64,000 nt of DNA from Methanobacteriota archaeon (GTDB lineage: Archaea > Halobacteriota > Methanosarcinia > Methanosarcinales > Methanosarcinaceae), in contig JAEWQJ010000033.1 of the NCBI GenBank assembly GCA_023399215.1, positions 62,001-126,000 of the forward strand. The letters run 5' to 3'. Under the pieces are notes generated by a model. The model saw only the letters and a program-made list of their open reading frames with translations. It did no database searches and was not told the DNA's origin. A program made the position numbers and the translations under genes. Positions 9,370 through 17,657 of the stretch are shown in pieces. Within the stretch, counting starts at the first letter, position 1. Each line of letters begins with the position of its first letter.

Positions 9370-9798
9370 TTAATCCTGGTTCCCAGGTGAAGACAAATTC
9401 CTTAACTGTTCCATCAGGCCGAGAAGGTTAGCCTCACCCCATAACTCGACAATCTTACCATCTTTAATACGGAAGATCTCTATACCAGTCATAGTTATTG
9501 GTTTTCCTGTGATCGGCAGACCCATAAAATCGCCTTTATGTATACCATGGGCTGTGAAGCGAGCAGCCACATTATCTCCTTCGGCAATCATATCTTCTAT
9601 TGTAACATTAAGATGCTCGAAGGCTGCTCTGCATGAGGTGATTACTTCTTTTATTCCATTTATTCCTGAAGATACAGGAAGAGGAACATGAAGAGTGAAA
9701 TCAGATGATAGCAGTTCATTGGCAATATTTAGATTTCCTTTAGAGGGCCCTTCCTCAAAGAATCGACGGACTATTGCTTTATTCTCTTCTGTAGACAT
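9370..9798 (-). CDS. SnoaL-like (ester cyclase type) NTF2-fold protein
   Basis: 142 residues with the NTF2-like layout of the SnoaL/ester-cyclase family: an N-terminal helix NKAIVRRFFEEG, then NELLSSDFTLHVP, MIAEGDNVAARFTAHGIHKG, PITGKPITMTGIEIFRIKDG and KIVELWGEANLLGLMEQL. Members are small cavity proteins, some enzymes and many uncharacterised. A good ribosome-binding site (AGAGGAG) precedes the ATG. It lies 45 bp after the cupin gene on the same strand, so the two are probably co-transcribed and may act on the same small organic compound. Confidence 0.85.
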   Translation of the reverse strand: MSTEENKAIVRRFFEEGPSKGNLNIANELLSSDFTLHVPLPVSSGINGIKEVITSCRAAFEHLNVTIEDMIAEGDNVAARFTAHGIHKGDFMGLPITGKPITMTGIEIFRIKDGKIVELWGEANLLGLMEQLRNLSSPGNQD

Positions 9799-9843
9799 AT
9801 TTCTCCTCTATTGTTTTATTTATCCTGTTCGTGTGATTAAATC

Positions 9844-10182
9844 TTACAGCAAACGTGTGGATTCAGTTTGCCTCGGGACTTTAACAACAAGTACTCTAAA
9901 GACTCCATCTCCAGGATTCAAAAGGCGATGAGGAACTTTTGCAGGACTTTCAATTAACGTATCCCTGCTGACCTCCTGTTGTTCATCCCCAATCTCAACT
10001 ACGCCTTTTCCCTCCAGAATATAGAAAAAGACATCTGTTGGAGTGATATGCTTTTTTAAAGCTTCTCCTGGCTTGAGTTCTATGTGTACTGCTTGGGCAT
10101 GTTCTGTATCATAAAGAGTCCGAACGCTTACATTGTGAGGATTTGGTTTTTCAGGTGAAGACTTCATCTCAATAACTTTCAT
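9844..10182 (-). CDS. Cupin-domain protein
   Basis: 112 residues forming a single small beta-barrel cupin. Motif 1 is recognisable around VHIELKPGEALKKHITPTDV and motif 2 around PAKVPHRLLNPGD. Metal-ligand histidines appear at KKH and PHR, but the classic HxH pair is reduced to a single His in motif 1. The ribosome-binding site is AGAGGGA. First gene of the pair with the SnoaL-like protein. Small cupins of this sort bind or modify small molecules; the function is unknown. Confidence 0.85.
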   Translation of the reverse strand: MKVIEMKSSPEKPNPHNVSVRTLYDTEHAQAVHIELKPGEALKKHITPTDVFFYILEGKGVVEIGDEQQEVSRDTLIESPAKVPHRLLNPGDGVFRVLVVKVPRQTESTRLL

Positions 10183-10290
10183 ATTGTTCCCTCTTTTTAA
10201 CCATAATTTTATGTTATCCTGTATATTTTTACAAATTATGCTAGTGTTGCATCAATGTTTGTTGACGCAACACCAGTTTCTTCCTGAAGC

Positions 10291-11919
10291 TCATGCTTGA
10301 TTCAGAAGCACTTTCATATCCGCTTCAACGGTTGTGTTTGGCCTGATATTGAAATTATCAACCAGCACTTTAAGAACGTTTGGAGATACACAAGCCGGAA
10401 GTGTTGGGCCTAGGGTGATGTTCTTTACTCCAAGACTCAAAAGAGCAAGCAGAACAAGCACGGCTTTTTGCTCATACCATGCTATGTTGTAGGAAACAGG
10501 GAGATCATTTATGTCCTTGAGACCGAAAGCCTCTGCAAGTTTCTGAGCTATTACTACAAGCGAGTAACAGTCGTTGCACTGCCCGGCGTCGAGAACTCTC
10601 GGGATTCCTCCTATATCTCCAAGATCCAGTTTGTTATAGCGGTATTTGGCACAGCCAGCTGTCAGAATTACTGTGTCTTTTGGCAGGGCTTTTGCAAAAT
10701 CTGTGTAGTAAGCTCTTTCCTTATGTCTGCCGTCACAGCCTGCCATAACTATGAACCTGCTGATTGCTCCACTTTTTACGGCATCTACGATCTTATCTGC
10801 AACAGAAAGGGCTGCATCATGTGCGAAACCTCCAACTATTGTTCCACTTTCCAGTTGCTCGGGAGGCTTGCTCATTTTTGCCTGTTCTATAAGGGGATTA
10901 AAGTCCTTTGTGCCATCTTCTTTTTCGTATATGTGGGTAAGCCCTTCAAAACCCACGACTCCTGTAGTGTAGATCCTGTTTCTGTATGATTCCCTTGGTG
11001 GGATTATGCAGTTTGTTGTTAGCAGGATGGGGCCGTTGAATTTTTCGAACTCTTCGTTCTGTCTCCACCAGGCATTTCCGTAATTGCCTACGAAATTGTC
11101 ATATTTCTTAAAGGCAGGATAAGAGTTTGCAGGCAGCATCTCACCGTGGGTATAAACATCGATTCCTGTGCCTTTCGCTTGTTCAAGGAGCTGTTCGAGA
11201 TCTCGAAGGTCATGCCCACTGATAAGTATTCCAGGCCTATCTCTTACACCTATGTTAACTACTGTTGGTTCAGGGTTTCCATATGTTTCTGTATTTGCTT
11301 TGTCAAGCAGGGCGAGGACAGCTACACCTTTCTGTCCACACTCCAGGACAAGACCGATTAGAGCTTCCACTCCTAAGCTGTCGTCTGTTGTTGCAACCAG
11401 TCCTTTTTCTATAAACTCAAAGCTTGCTTCATCTTTATATCCCAGAATATAGGCATGGTGTGCATAAGCGGCCATTCCCTTCATCCCGTAGGTAAGAAGT
11501 TCTCTAAGGGATCGGATATCTTCATCTGCAGTTGAGTGAACAGCAACATCCAAATTTCCTATGTTTTCAGGGGTAACTGTAGCCACTGCAGGCAGGTCTT
11601 TTTCGGCATCTATTATTCCCGAAGGAAGCTTTGCCTTAATGTTGTCTCTGAGCTCAAATCCTTTCTTTATAAAGGATTCAATTTCCTCCTTGTCAAAATT
11701 AGTGTTAGTAAGAGTGGCAAAGAAGCCGTCGAGAATAAAACGATCTGTTGCTTCTTCATTCAGACCTGCAGCCCTTGCTTTAAGATTATAAAAAGAGATG
11801 CTTTTGAGAACATAGATTAATCTGTCCTGAAGATCTGCAACTTCTCCTTTCTTGCCACACACTCCATTTTTCGTACAACCTATTGACTTAAAAGTTTCTT
11901 GACATTGATTACAAAACAT
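10291..11919 (-). CDS. hcp: Hydroxylamine reductase / hybrid-cluster protein
   Basis: 542 residues, full length for Hcp. The N-terminal iron-sulfur cluster cysteines are C3, C6, C15 and C21. The hybrid 4Fe-2S-2O cluster ligands are visible in HGEMLPANSYPAF, TTNCIIPPRESYRNR, AGCDGRHKERAYYTDFA, AGCAKYRYN and GQCNDCYSLV. Hcp reduces hydroxylamine in vitro and acts as a nitric oxide reductase or protein nitrosylase in vivo in bacteria; it protects anaerobes from nitrosative stress. The start has a strong ribosome-binding site (AAGGTGAT). It is divergent from the siroheme-reductase-like gene at 12411, separated by 491 bp. No dedicated Hcr reductase is adjacent, so electrons must come from ferredoxin or another donor. 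Confidence 0.95.
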   Translation of the reverse strand: MFCNQCQETFKSIGCTKNGVCGKKGEVADLQDRLIYVLKSISFYNLKARAAGLNEEATDRFILDGFFATLTNTNFDKEEIESFIKKGFELRDNIKAKLPSGIIDAEKDLPAVATVTPENIGNLDVAVHSTADEDIRSLRELLTYGMKGMAAYAHHAYILGYKDEASFEFIEKGLVATTDDSLGVEALIGLVLECGQKGVAVLALLDKANTETYGNPEPTVVNIGVRDRPGILISGHDLRDLEQLLEQAKGTGIDVYTHGEMLPANSYPAFKKYDNFVGNYGNAWWRQNEEFEKFNGPILLTTNCIIPPRESYRNRIYTTGVVGFEGLTHIYEKEDGTKDFNPLIEQAKMSKPPEQLESGTIVGGFAHDAALSVADKIVDAVKSGAISRFIVMAGCDGRHKERAYYTDFAKALPKDTVILTAGCAKYRYNKLDLGDIGGIPRVLDAGQCNDCYSLVVIAQKLAEAFGLKDINDLPVSYNIAWYEQKAVLVLLALLSLGVKNITLGPTLPACVSPNVLKVLVDNFNIRPNTTVEADMKVLLNQA

Positions 11920-11973
11920 ACTTTATCACCTTTAAAACTGTTATTCAGTTTACTCCCAGTTTTTTCATCCTAT

Positions 11974-11982
11974 CATATATAA
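11974..11982 (-). promoter_or_regulatory. Probable TATA box of hcp
   Basis: On the minus strand the sequence reads TTATATATG about 55 bp upstream of the hcp ATG, an archaeal TATA-like element in a suitable place for a leadered transcript. No operator palindrome was identified nearby. Confidence 0.45.
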
Positions 11983-12365
11983 CGATTCAGTTTCTTAATC
12001 ATTGAGGTGTAGTGTAATATAGTTGTAGAATGTATCTGTAAAAAATACAATAGGGAACTATTTTCTATACGATAGTGGCTCATATATAGGAGACAGTTTC
12101 GATATGGGTACTTTAATAATAAAAATTCAATTTCACAAGCTAGAGCTTGGATTTTGTTTTCTAGGCTGCAAACAGTAGAGATTTTTCTTTTTGTTGACAC
12201 TTCATTCCGTCTTCAACAGTTTCCCTTATGACATTCGATCTTGTGCAGGATAGTAGCCCCGGGTAAAGGATATTTCTCCGAGCAGTCGGTACAGGGATAG
12301 AAATTCCACGTTTCGGGTTCGGATTACAAATAGCAATCTATAAGGAAAATCGAATCATTAACAAT
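11983..12365. other. Divergent intergenic region between hcp and the siroheme-reductase-like gene
   Basis: About 380 bp without a supportable gene. A 75-codon minus-strand frame at 11973-12200 has no recognisable domain and is cysteine- and tyrosine-rich in a way that suggests chance. A GC-richer patch at 12240-12340 contains no clear tRNA or riboswitch fold by eye. It probably carries the control elements for both genes. Confidence 0.5.
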
Positions 12366-12374
12366 TTTTATATA
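12366..12374 (+). promoter_or_regulatory. Probable TATA box for the 12411 gene
   Basis: TTTTATATA lies about 37-45 bp upstream of the ATG at 12411, giving an expected start of transcription near 12398 and a short leader. The match to the archaeal TATA consensus is good. Confidence 0.5.
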
Positions 12375-12410
12375 CATCCATAATAATGCCTTTTCAACAA
12401 GTGACCTTAT

Positions 12411-13268
12411 ATGAGTGAGAAAAAAATAGATGAGTCTTTACTCAAAAGTAAAGGATTTCTGCCTCAGAGGCAGGAAAACATGGTTTCAATGCGGGTTAGA
12501 GCTACTAGTGGCAGGATTGACGCAGAAAAGCTGCGTGCAATTGCTGATGCTGCCGAGAAATACGGACATGGATATATCCACATAACTTCAAGGCAGGGAA
12601 TTGAGATTCCTTTTGTCAAACTCGAAGAGGCTGAAGAAGCAAGTTCTGAACTTGAGAAGCAGGGAGTTTTGAGAGGCTCGTCTGGAAAGCGAGTAAGAGC
12701 AGTAGTTGCCTGCCAGGGAAATGAGGTTTGCAGGTTTGGGTTGATCGACTGCCAGCAAATAGCAAACAGGATAACTGAAAAATATGTAGGAGAAACTGTT
12801 CCCAAAAAACTCAAGATTGCAGTAACTGGCTGTCCATCGGCTTGCGTAAAACCCCAGGATACCGATTTTGGAGTAATGGGTACGACAAAACCACAACTTA
12901 TCTCAGAAAACTGTGTTGGCTGCAAGCGCTGTGAAAAAGCATGTAAAATGGAAGCAATAAAGGTTCTCGATGATAAAGCCAGCATAGATAGGGAAAAGTG
13001 CATCCTTTGCGGGTTATGTATAGCAGCCTGCAGGAAAGATGCGCTGAGGGCGGAAAAAACCGGATGCACAATCTTTGTCGGAGGTAAGCTGGGAAGGAAG
13101 CCTGGGCACGGGACAAAGCTTCTTGAGCTTGCTGACGAGGGGCAGCTATTTTCGATTCTAGAAAAAACCTTTGAGTATTACAGGAGAGAAGGCCTTGACG
13201 GAGAAAGGTTAGGAGATCTCTTTGACAGGCTGGGATTTGAAAAATACAGGAAAGAAGTTCTTCCCTGA
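12411..13268 (+). CDS. Sulfite/nitrite reductase-like protein with fused 4Fe-4S ferredoxin domain
   Basis: 285 residues. The N-terminal half is a half-size sulfite/nitrite reductase ferredoxin-like domain (MRVRATSGRIDAEKLRAIAD, SRQGIEIPF). The central region has siroheme/4Fe-4S ligands CQGNEVCRFG and TGCPSACVKP (CX5C and CX3C). It is followed by a two-cluster ferredoxin domain with CVGCKRCEKACK and CILCGLCIAACRK. This matches the small dissimilatory-reductase-like proteins common in methanogens. Likely a ferredoxin-fed reductase of sulfite, nitrite or a related inorganic anion; the true substrate is unknown. Its placement opposite hcp suggests a shared role in handling oxidised nitrogen or sulfur, an inference from position. 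Confidence 0.88.
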   Translation: MSEKKIDESLLKSKGFLPQRQENMVSMRVRATSGRIDAEKLRAIADAAEKYGHGYIHITSRQGIEIPFVKLEEAEEASSELEKQGVLRGSSGKRVRAVVACQGNEVCRFGLIDCQQIANRITEKYVGETVPKKLKIAVTGCPSACVKPQDTDFGVMGTTKPQLISENCVGCKRCEKACKMEAIKVLDDKASIDREKCILCGLCIAACRKDALRAEKTGCTIFVGGKLGRKPGHGTKLLELADEGQLFSILEKTFEYYRREGLDGERLGDLFDRLGFEKYRKEVLP

Positions 13269-13583
13269 AATTTCTGAGGTTTTTCCAGGATAGCTTTGAT
13301 AAACCTATGTACTCTGCCACAGTAATGACTTTGATTCTGCTGGTATTAAATTATTTTTTAATGTATATTGAGAAATTAAGCCATTATTCGGCTTTTCGGC
13401 TACATTCTGAAACATAAATCAATTTATATCTGTATAAATTAAATTAAATGTTTGAGGCACTTAATTTTAGAGTCTAATGAGTTCTGAGGCACGAATTGAG
13501 CACTCATTCAGGTTTATTATTCTCACTGAACTAATACTGGGCCGATCCTGAAGCATGTTTGAATCTATCCTAAAACCAGTTTA

Positions 13584-13709
13584 AGTCTATTCCAAAACCA
13601 GCTTTTTCTAAACCAGTAAGAATTCTAGAACTACTTTTCATGATTTACAGTTTGCTTGACTATTCCGAATACAATATTTAGTAAACAAGGTTGAATTCTG
13701 GGTTCGCTC
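13584..13709. repeat. MITE-like dispersed repeat, copy A (most decayed)
   Basis: About 126 bp starting near CTATTCCAAAACC and ending in CTGGGTTCGCT. It aligns along its length with 33506-33633 and 40299-40422, including the internal TTTTCAT block and the ATTCCGAATAC block. A second partial start (CTATCCTAAAACCAG) lies just upstream at 13564-13579, so the left end is duplicated. No coding capacity. Confidence 0.55.
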
Positions 13710-13744
13710 AATAAAAAACATCTGGGTTCGTTCAATTAAAAACA
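13697..13744. repeat. 24-bp tandem duplication
   Basis: Two adjacent 24-bp units that begin TCTGGGTTCG, with two differences between them (13697-13720 and 13721-13744). The first overlaps the right end of the MITE-like copy. Confidence 0.75.
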
Positions 13745-14063
13745 TTTGACGAATAAACTAAAGATGATTTTGCTATAGTAGAAAATTCATTGTTGTTTGC
13801 AAAAATGATGGAAACATTCTATCCTCCAATTATAAAATGTGTGTAGTTAGTTGACAGGGGTTACAATAGTTTGTGTAAATATGTTTTTATAAGATAAGCT
13901 CAAGTTTATCCAAAAATACTATATTTTTTATAAAACTAAATACTCGTTCAGCTTTAGACAATAAATTCACTGAGGATAATTAATGAATACTTCAAGTCTA
14001 TGTTCAGGTTTAATATTCTTACTTAAAATGTCCGGAAAGTTAAATACCTCTGCTCCAGCTCCA

Positions 14064-14095
14064 GAGGAGTAAAATAAATGAGGAGTAAAATAAAT
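14064..14095 (+). repeat. 16-bp tandem duplication of the ribosome-binding site and start region
   Basis: GAGGAGTAAAATAAAT occurs twice in a row (14064-14079, 14080-14095). Each copy carries a Shine-Dalgarno GGAG and is followed by G, making an ATG. The first ATG (14078) is out of frame with the antiporter and opens a 14-codon frame ending inside it; the second ATG (14094) is the real start. Confidence 0.85.
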
Positions 14096-16118
14096 GGCAT
14101 CATCTTTACTGGCACATATTGACGTACTTCTTGGTTTTGGCATTTTAATTCTTACTATTTTCTACAGATTTCAATTCCCTCCTGTACTGGGTTATCTTGT
14201 AACCGGTATGCTGATAGGACCTTACGGGCTTGGCATCCTAAGTGGGGGAGAGATCGTAGACTTACATGCCGATCTGGGTGTAATCTTTCTTCTTTTTACA
14301 ATAGGAGTTGACCTTTCCTTAGGTGAACTCTGGAAAATGAAAAAGGATGTAATGATTGGGGGAACCCTCCACCTGCTCTTTACGACAGCAATGGTTTTTG
14401 TTGTTTGTTCATCTCTAGGTTTTAGTTCGGCGACCTCTGTCTTTCTTGGTATATTAATTTCACTTAGCAGTACCGCGATAGTGATTAAAGTCTTTCAGGA
14501 CAGGAATGAAGTCAATTCTCCTCATGGAAAAACTTCGCTTGCAATTCTTATATTTCAGGACCTTGCCATCGTACCTCTGATGTTGATCACTCCAATACTT
14601 GCAGGAAATTCCGTGAGTTTTGATGGAGCCCTTCCGAGTATGTTGTTCAAAGGCTTGCTTATTATCCTGGTTTTTATTCTGAGCGACAAATTTCTGTTTC
14701 CCTGGATATTTTACCATGTAGGTAAGACCGAGAACAAACAATTGTTTTTGGCCAGTGTTGTATTCATCTGTTTATCAGCAGCGGTCTTTACCTCCAGTAT
14801 CGGGCTGTCAACAGCTCTCGGAGCTCTTTTAGCCGGGGTAATTATGTCTGGTTCCCAGTACAGTAAGCAGGCAATGGGCAATATTTTGCCCTTGAAAGAT
14901 GCGTTTATGTGCTTCTTTTTCGTGTCTGTAGGCATGCTTCTGAGTGTTAATTATTTGTTTGAGAACCTTCCAATTCTTGTGTTTGCAACAATCGCCCTGA
15001 TCGTCGTAAAATCAACATCTGGAGTTGTTGTAAATTTCCTTCTGGGGACTCCTCTCCGTACAACTATATTGACAGGACTTGCACTTTCACAGGTAGGAGA
15101 ATTCTCTTTTGTCCTTTCCAGTTTAGGAGTGGAATATTCACTTCTAACAGAAGAGACTTACCAGGCATTTCTGGCGGTTTCGATCCTTACTATGGCAGCT
15201 ACGCCTTTTTTGATTAGTGCTTCTTACAAACCTGCTGATTTTATTGTCAGAAAGGCTTCAGAGACTCCTTTCGGCATGAAACTCGTAAGTGGTTTCTGCT
15301 CAAGTTCTCTTCAAGAAGAAGCAGATGTTGAGCCTGGAATAAAAGATCACATTATAATCGTGGGCTTTGGTTTTTCCGGAAAAGCAATTTCAAAGGCCGC
15401 AAAAACTGCAGGTATTCCCTACATTATTGTGGAATCAGACCCTGAAACGGTCAAACAGGAAAAAATGAAAGGGGAAAGTATACAATATGGAGATGCAGTA
15501 TTTGGAGCTGTACTGGAGCATGCGGGAATAAAGAATGCAAGAGTTCTTGTAATTGGGGTCTCGGACGAGGCTGCTACAAGGAGAATAGTGGAAATTGCAA
15601 AACAATTGAACCCGAACGTTTGTATTATTACCAAGGTACGGGACTTACAGGAAATGAAATATCTCAATGACCTGGGTGCAGATGAAATTATCCCTGAAGA
15701 ATACGAAACCTCAGTAGAGATCTTTTTCCGAGTACTGAGAAAGTATCTGGTCCCACAGGAAGATATTGAGAAGCTGGTTAACGACTTGCGAGCTGACGGC
15801 TACTTAATGATGCGAAAAGCGCTTGTTAATACAGGCACAGATGTTAACAATGAATTCAGTTTAATGGGTGGGCTTCCAGGAGTCGATATTCAGGTGGTTA
15901 AAGTGGGAGAAGGCTCAAGTTTCGATGGAAAAACCCTGGCAGATCTCGAATTAAGAAAAAAACACGGAGTAACAGTCCTTTCTATTCGTAGAGGCTCAAA
16001 AATGATCTATGTTCCTGATGGAAACTCCTTCCTCCAGACAAAAGACACATGTGTTCTTTTGGGAAAACCTAAAGACCTCTCTAGTATAAGAAAGTTCTTT
16101 AAAAGTATTTACGAATAA
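14094..16118 (+). CDS. Kef-type cation/proton antiporter with TrkA-N and TrkA-C domains (CPA2 family)
   Basis: 674 residues. The first 395 or so form a CPA2 exchanger domain of about 12-13 membrane spans, starting HIDVLLGFGILILTIFYRFQ and including FPPVLGYLVTGMLIGP and STALGALLAGVIMSG. A RCK/TrkA-N Rossmann domain starts near residue 418 with IIIVGFGFSGKAIS and holds the acidic ribose-binding ESDPE. A TrkA-C domain covers about 585-674 (GVDIQVVKVGEGSSFDG). It probably exports K+ or Na+ in exchange for protons under NAD(H) or nucleotide control. Monocistronic: a strong stem-loop follows at 16151, and its start lies in a duplicated ribosome-binding region. Confidence 0.93.
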   Translation: MASSLLAHIDVLLGFGILILTIFYRFQFPPVLGYLVTGMLIGPYGLGILSGGEIVDLHADLGVIFLLFTIGVDLSLGELWKMKKDVMIGGTLHLLFTTAMVFVVCSSLGFSSATSVFLGILISLSSTAIVIKVFQDRNEVNSPHGKTSLAILIFQDLAIVPLMLITPILAGNSVSFDGALPSMLFKGLLIILVFILSDKFLFPWIFYHVGKTENKQLFLASVVFICLSAAVFTSSIGLSTALGALLAGVIMSGSQYSKQAMGNILPLKDAFMCFFFVSVGMLLSVNYLFENLPILVFATIALIVVKSTSGVVVNFLLGTPLRTTILTGLALSQVGEFSFVLSSLGVEYSLLTEETYQAFLAVSILTMAATPFLISASYKPADFIVRKASETPFGMKLVSGFCSSSLQEEADVEPGIKDHIIIVGFGFSGKAISKAAKTAGIPYIIVESDPETVKQEKMKGESIQYGDAVFGAVLEHAGIKNARVLVIGVSDEAATRRIVEIAKQLNPNVCIITKVRDLQEMKYLNDLGADEIIPEEYETSVEIFFRVLRKYLVPQEDIEKLVNDLRADGYLMMRKALVNTGTDVNNEFSLMGGLPGVDIQVVKVGEGSSFDGKTLADLELRKKHGVTVLSIRRGSKMIYVPDGNSFLQTKDTCVLLGKPKDLSSIRKFFKSIYE

Positions 16119-16150
16119 GTGACATTTCCTTTGCGATTTTTCTTTTGTAT

Positions 16151-16186
16151 AAAAGCACTTTTTGACGCTAAAGTGCTTTTTTATTT
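16151..16186 (+). terminator. Stem-loop terminator after the antiporter gene
   Basis: AAAAGCACTTT (16151-16161) and AAAGTGCTTTT (16170-16180) form a perfect 11-bp stem around an 8-nt loop, followed by a T-rich run. It lies 32 bp past the antiporter stop. Confidence 0.75.
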
Positions 16187-16545
16187 TATAAGTTATACAT
16201 GAAAATTATCCTTTCTCTACATGGGTTGATAATTCATTGATTAGTGGAAAAGTAAGAGTTAAATTGCCTCCATGGCTACAAAAAATCAAAACATGTGTAA
16301 TTATATACTGAAAGTCTGTTAGTATTTATTGGGAAAATCGCTCACTCCCATTAAACCCAACATGCCAGGCCTGGAGAGGTTTTTTGCATTTTTTGCCTTT
16401 CCAAGATATGTTAATCTCCATAAAAACGATAATTTTTTCTCAATATATATTTTTCACTTTTCTTTAGTCCTACTTTTCGGGCAAGAAAATGTTTAATAAC
16501 ATCACAAATTAATAAATTAAATTGGTACGAAAAACTTTTTTCAAT
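16187..16545. other. Intergenic region without recognisable content
   Basis: About 360 bp of AT-rich DNA between the antiporter terminator and the convergent acyltransferase. I see no frame, tRNA or repeat in it. Confidence 0.5.
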
Positions 16546-17151
16546 TCAATCTTTTATGGTAGTAGAGTTGAATGGTTGCTCCCGTCGTATCCAATTTTTA
16601 TGGATGTTTAATTCTTTTTTCACTGTCGCAGGAACGCCCGTAACCAGTACATTATCTGGTACATCATGAGTTACAACACTTCCAGCAGCAACAACCGAAT
16701 TTTTTCCAATCTTTACTCCTGGAAGAATAATGCAATGGTTTCCAATCCAAACATTATCAGATATAGTTATTTTTCGTCCAATATTTGGTGTATCTGGATC
16801 AACATAGTGGAAGCTATTGTCTATTATATTCGTAAAACTTCCAATTATTACATTATTTCCAATGGTTATCTGGGCCGTGCAACCAATGTCGACTCCAAAA
16901 TTTAAAAATACGTGATCCCCGATTAAAAGAGTAGCATTTTCAAATATTTTTATTGAAACTGGATACGGTTTACATCTCACAGAAAACATCTCTCCAATTA
17001 CACATTTCCCTGAGTTCTTAACAACGCATTTCCCATTTATGCGCGGTAAGAACCCAACGCTAGATACTTTATATCTTAGGCCCGCTCCCTTAGCTACACT
17101 TAACACACGTTCAAATGACATAAATTTTAAATATTTTATGTTCTTATACAC
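16546..17151 (-). CDS. Left-handed beta-helix (hexapeptide repeat) acyltransferase
   Basis: 201 residues. Hexapeptide repeats fill residues 75-175: ATLLIGDHVFLNFGVDIG, QITIGNNVIIGSF, KITISDNVWIGNHCIILPGV and KIGKNSVVAAGSVVTHDVPD, ending in the usual VTGVPATVKK. The NSFH segment near residue 110 supplies the likely catalytic His. It is an O- or N-acetyltransferase using acetyl-CoA, often on sugars. GTG start at 17149-17151; an ATG ten codons further in (17121) is an alternative. It is separated from the main glycan locus by 8 kb, so the acceptor is unknown. A decayed gene lies just upstream on the same strand. Confidence 0.88.
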   Translation of the reverse strand: MYKNIKYLKFMSFERVLSVAKGAGLRYKVSSVGFLPRINGKCVVKNSGKCVIGEMFSVRCKPYPVSIKIFENATLLIGDHVFLNFGVDIGCTAQITIGNNVIIGSFTNIIDNSFHYVDPDTPNIGRKITISDNVWIGNHCIILPGVKIGKNSVVAAGSVVTHDVPDNVLVTGVPATVKKELNIHKNWIRREQPFNSTTIKD

Positions 17152-17247
17152 TGTTTCTCATCTCTCATATAAACAGAACTTCGACTTTGCAGAAATCCTA
17201 AGAAATAACTGATTTCCACTTCTTTTAACTATACGAGATAACATAAC

Positions 17248-17466
17248 TTACTTAATTATTTTCAGCCTCTTAAAGCTGGTTTTGACAAGATATCTACAAA
17301 GCCAAAGTTTCTCTTTCAGCTCCGTATCTTCTTCAACTTCCACTTTCTCTTCCTAGTGATTTGCGTTTTCTCCTATATCTTAGTTAACATCTTATTTTTC
17401 TGCAAACTTTTCTATATCTTCCAATCTTCTTTCCAAGGCTGTTATTCTTTCACCATCGCGTTTTCA
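17248..17466 (-). pseudogene. Decayed gene fragment encoding a coiled-coil tail
   Basis: Read on the minus strand, one frame gives KRDGERITALERRLEDIEKF, a stop, DVN, a stop, DIGENANH, a stop, then EEKVEVEEDTELKEKLW and SFKRLKIIK before a final stop at 17248. The charged heptad-like opening and consistent frame over about 70 codons with three internal stops suggest a dead gene rather than chance. Such tails occur at the C-termini of archaeal sugar-modifying methyltransferases and glycosyltransferases, but no catalytic part remains to confirm the family. It occupies most of the gap upstream of the acyltransferase. Confidence 0.4.
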
Positions 17467-17657
17467 GTTATTCATTTTTCATACACTTCATGATTATAAT
17501 AGCAGCACAATCTTCTAGCATAGCAGCATGAACGCGACAAAAACTGAACTATAAGTCAAAGGATGTGGATAAAATCATTAAAATTCATATTATCCTCATA
17601 ATTAAAAGAAGCGTTTTTAATTCAGCAGGATAAATTACTGGGGTAGGTGAACTGGCT

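Larger units (their letters stand above)
13269..14063. other. 795-bp intergenic region with decayed repeats
   Basis: No gene is supportable. It contains a short stretch (about 13381-13425) resembling the tail of the TetR-like relic near 7511-7555, a MITE-like copy (13584-13709), and a 24-bp tandem duplication (13697-13744). The rest is AT-rich. Confidence 0.6.

Noticed and set aside
10468..10989. 173-codon plus-strand frame inside hcp
   Set aside because: It lies entirely within the well-supported hcp gene on the other strand, with cysteine-rich translation typical of antisense frames.
11973..12200. 75-codon minus-strand frame upstream of hcp as a gene
   Set aside because: It covers the hcp TATA box and has no recognisable sequence or ribosome-binding site.
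12240..12345. tRNA or riboswitch in the GC-richer patch upstream of the siroheme-reductase-like gene
   Set aside because: No cloverleaf or known riboswitch core could be folded by eye.
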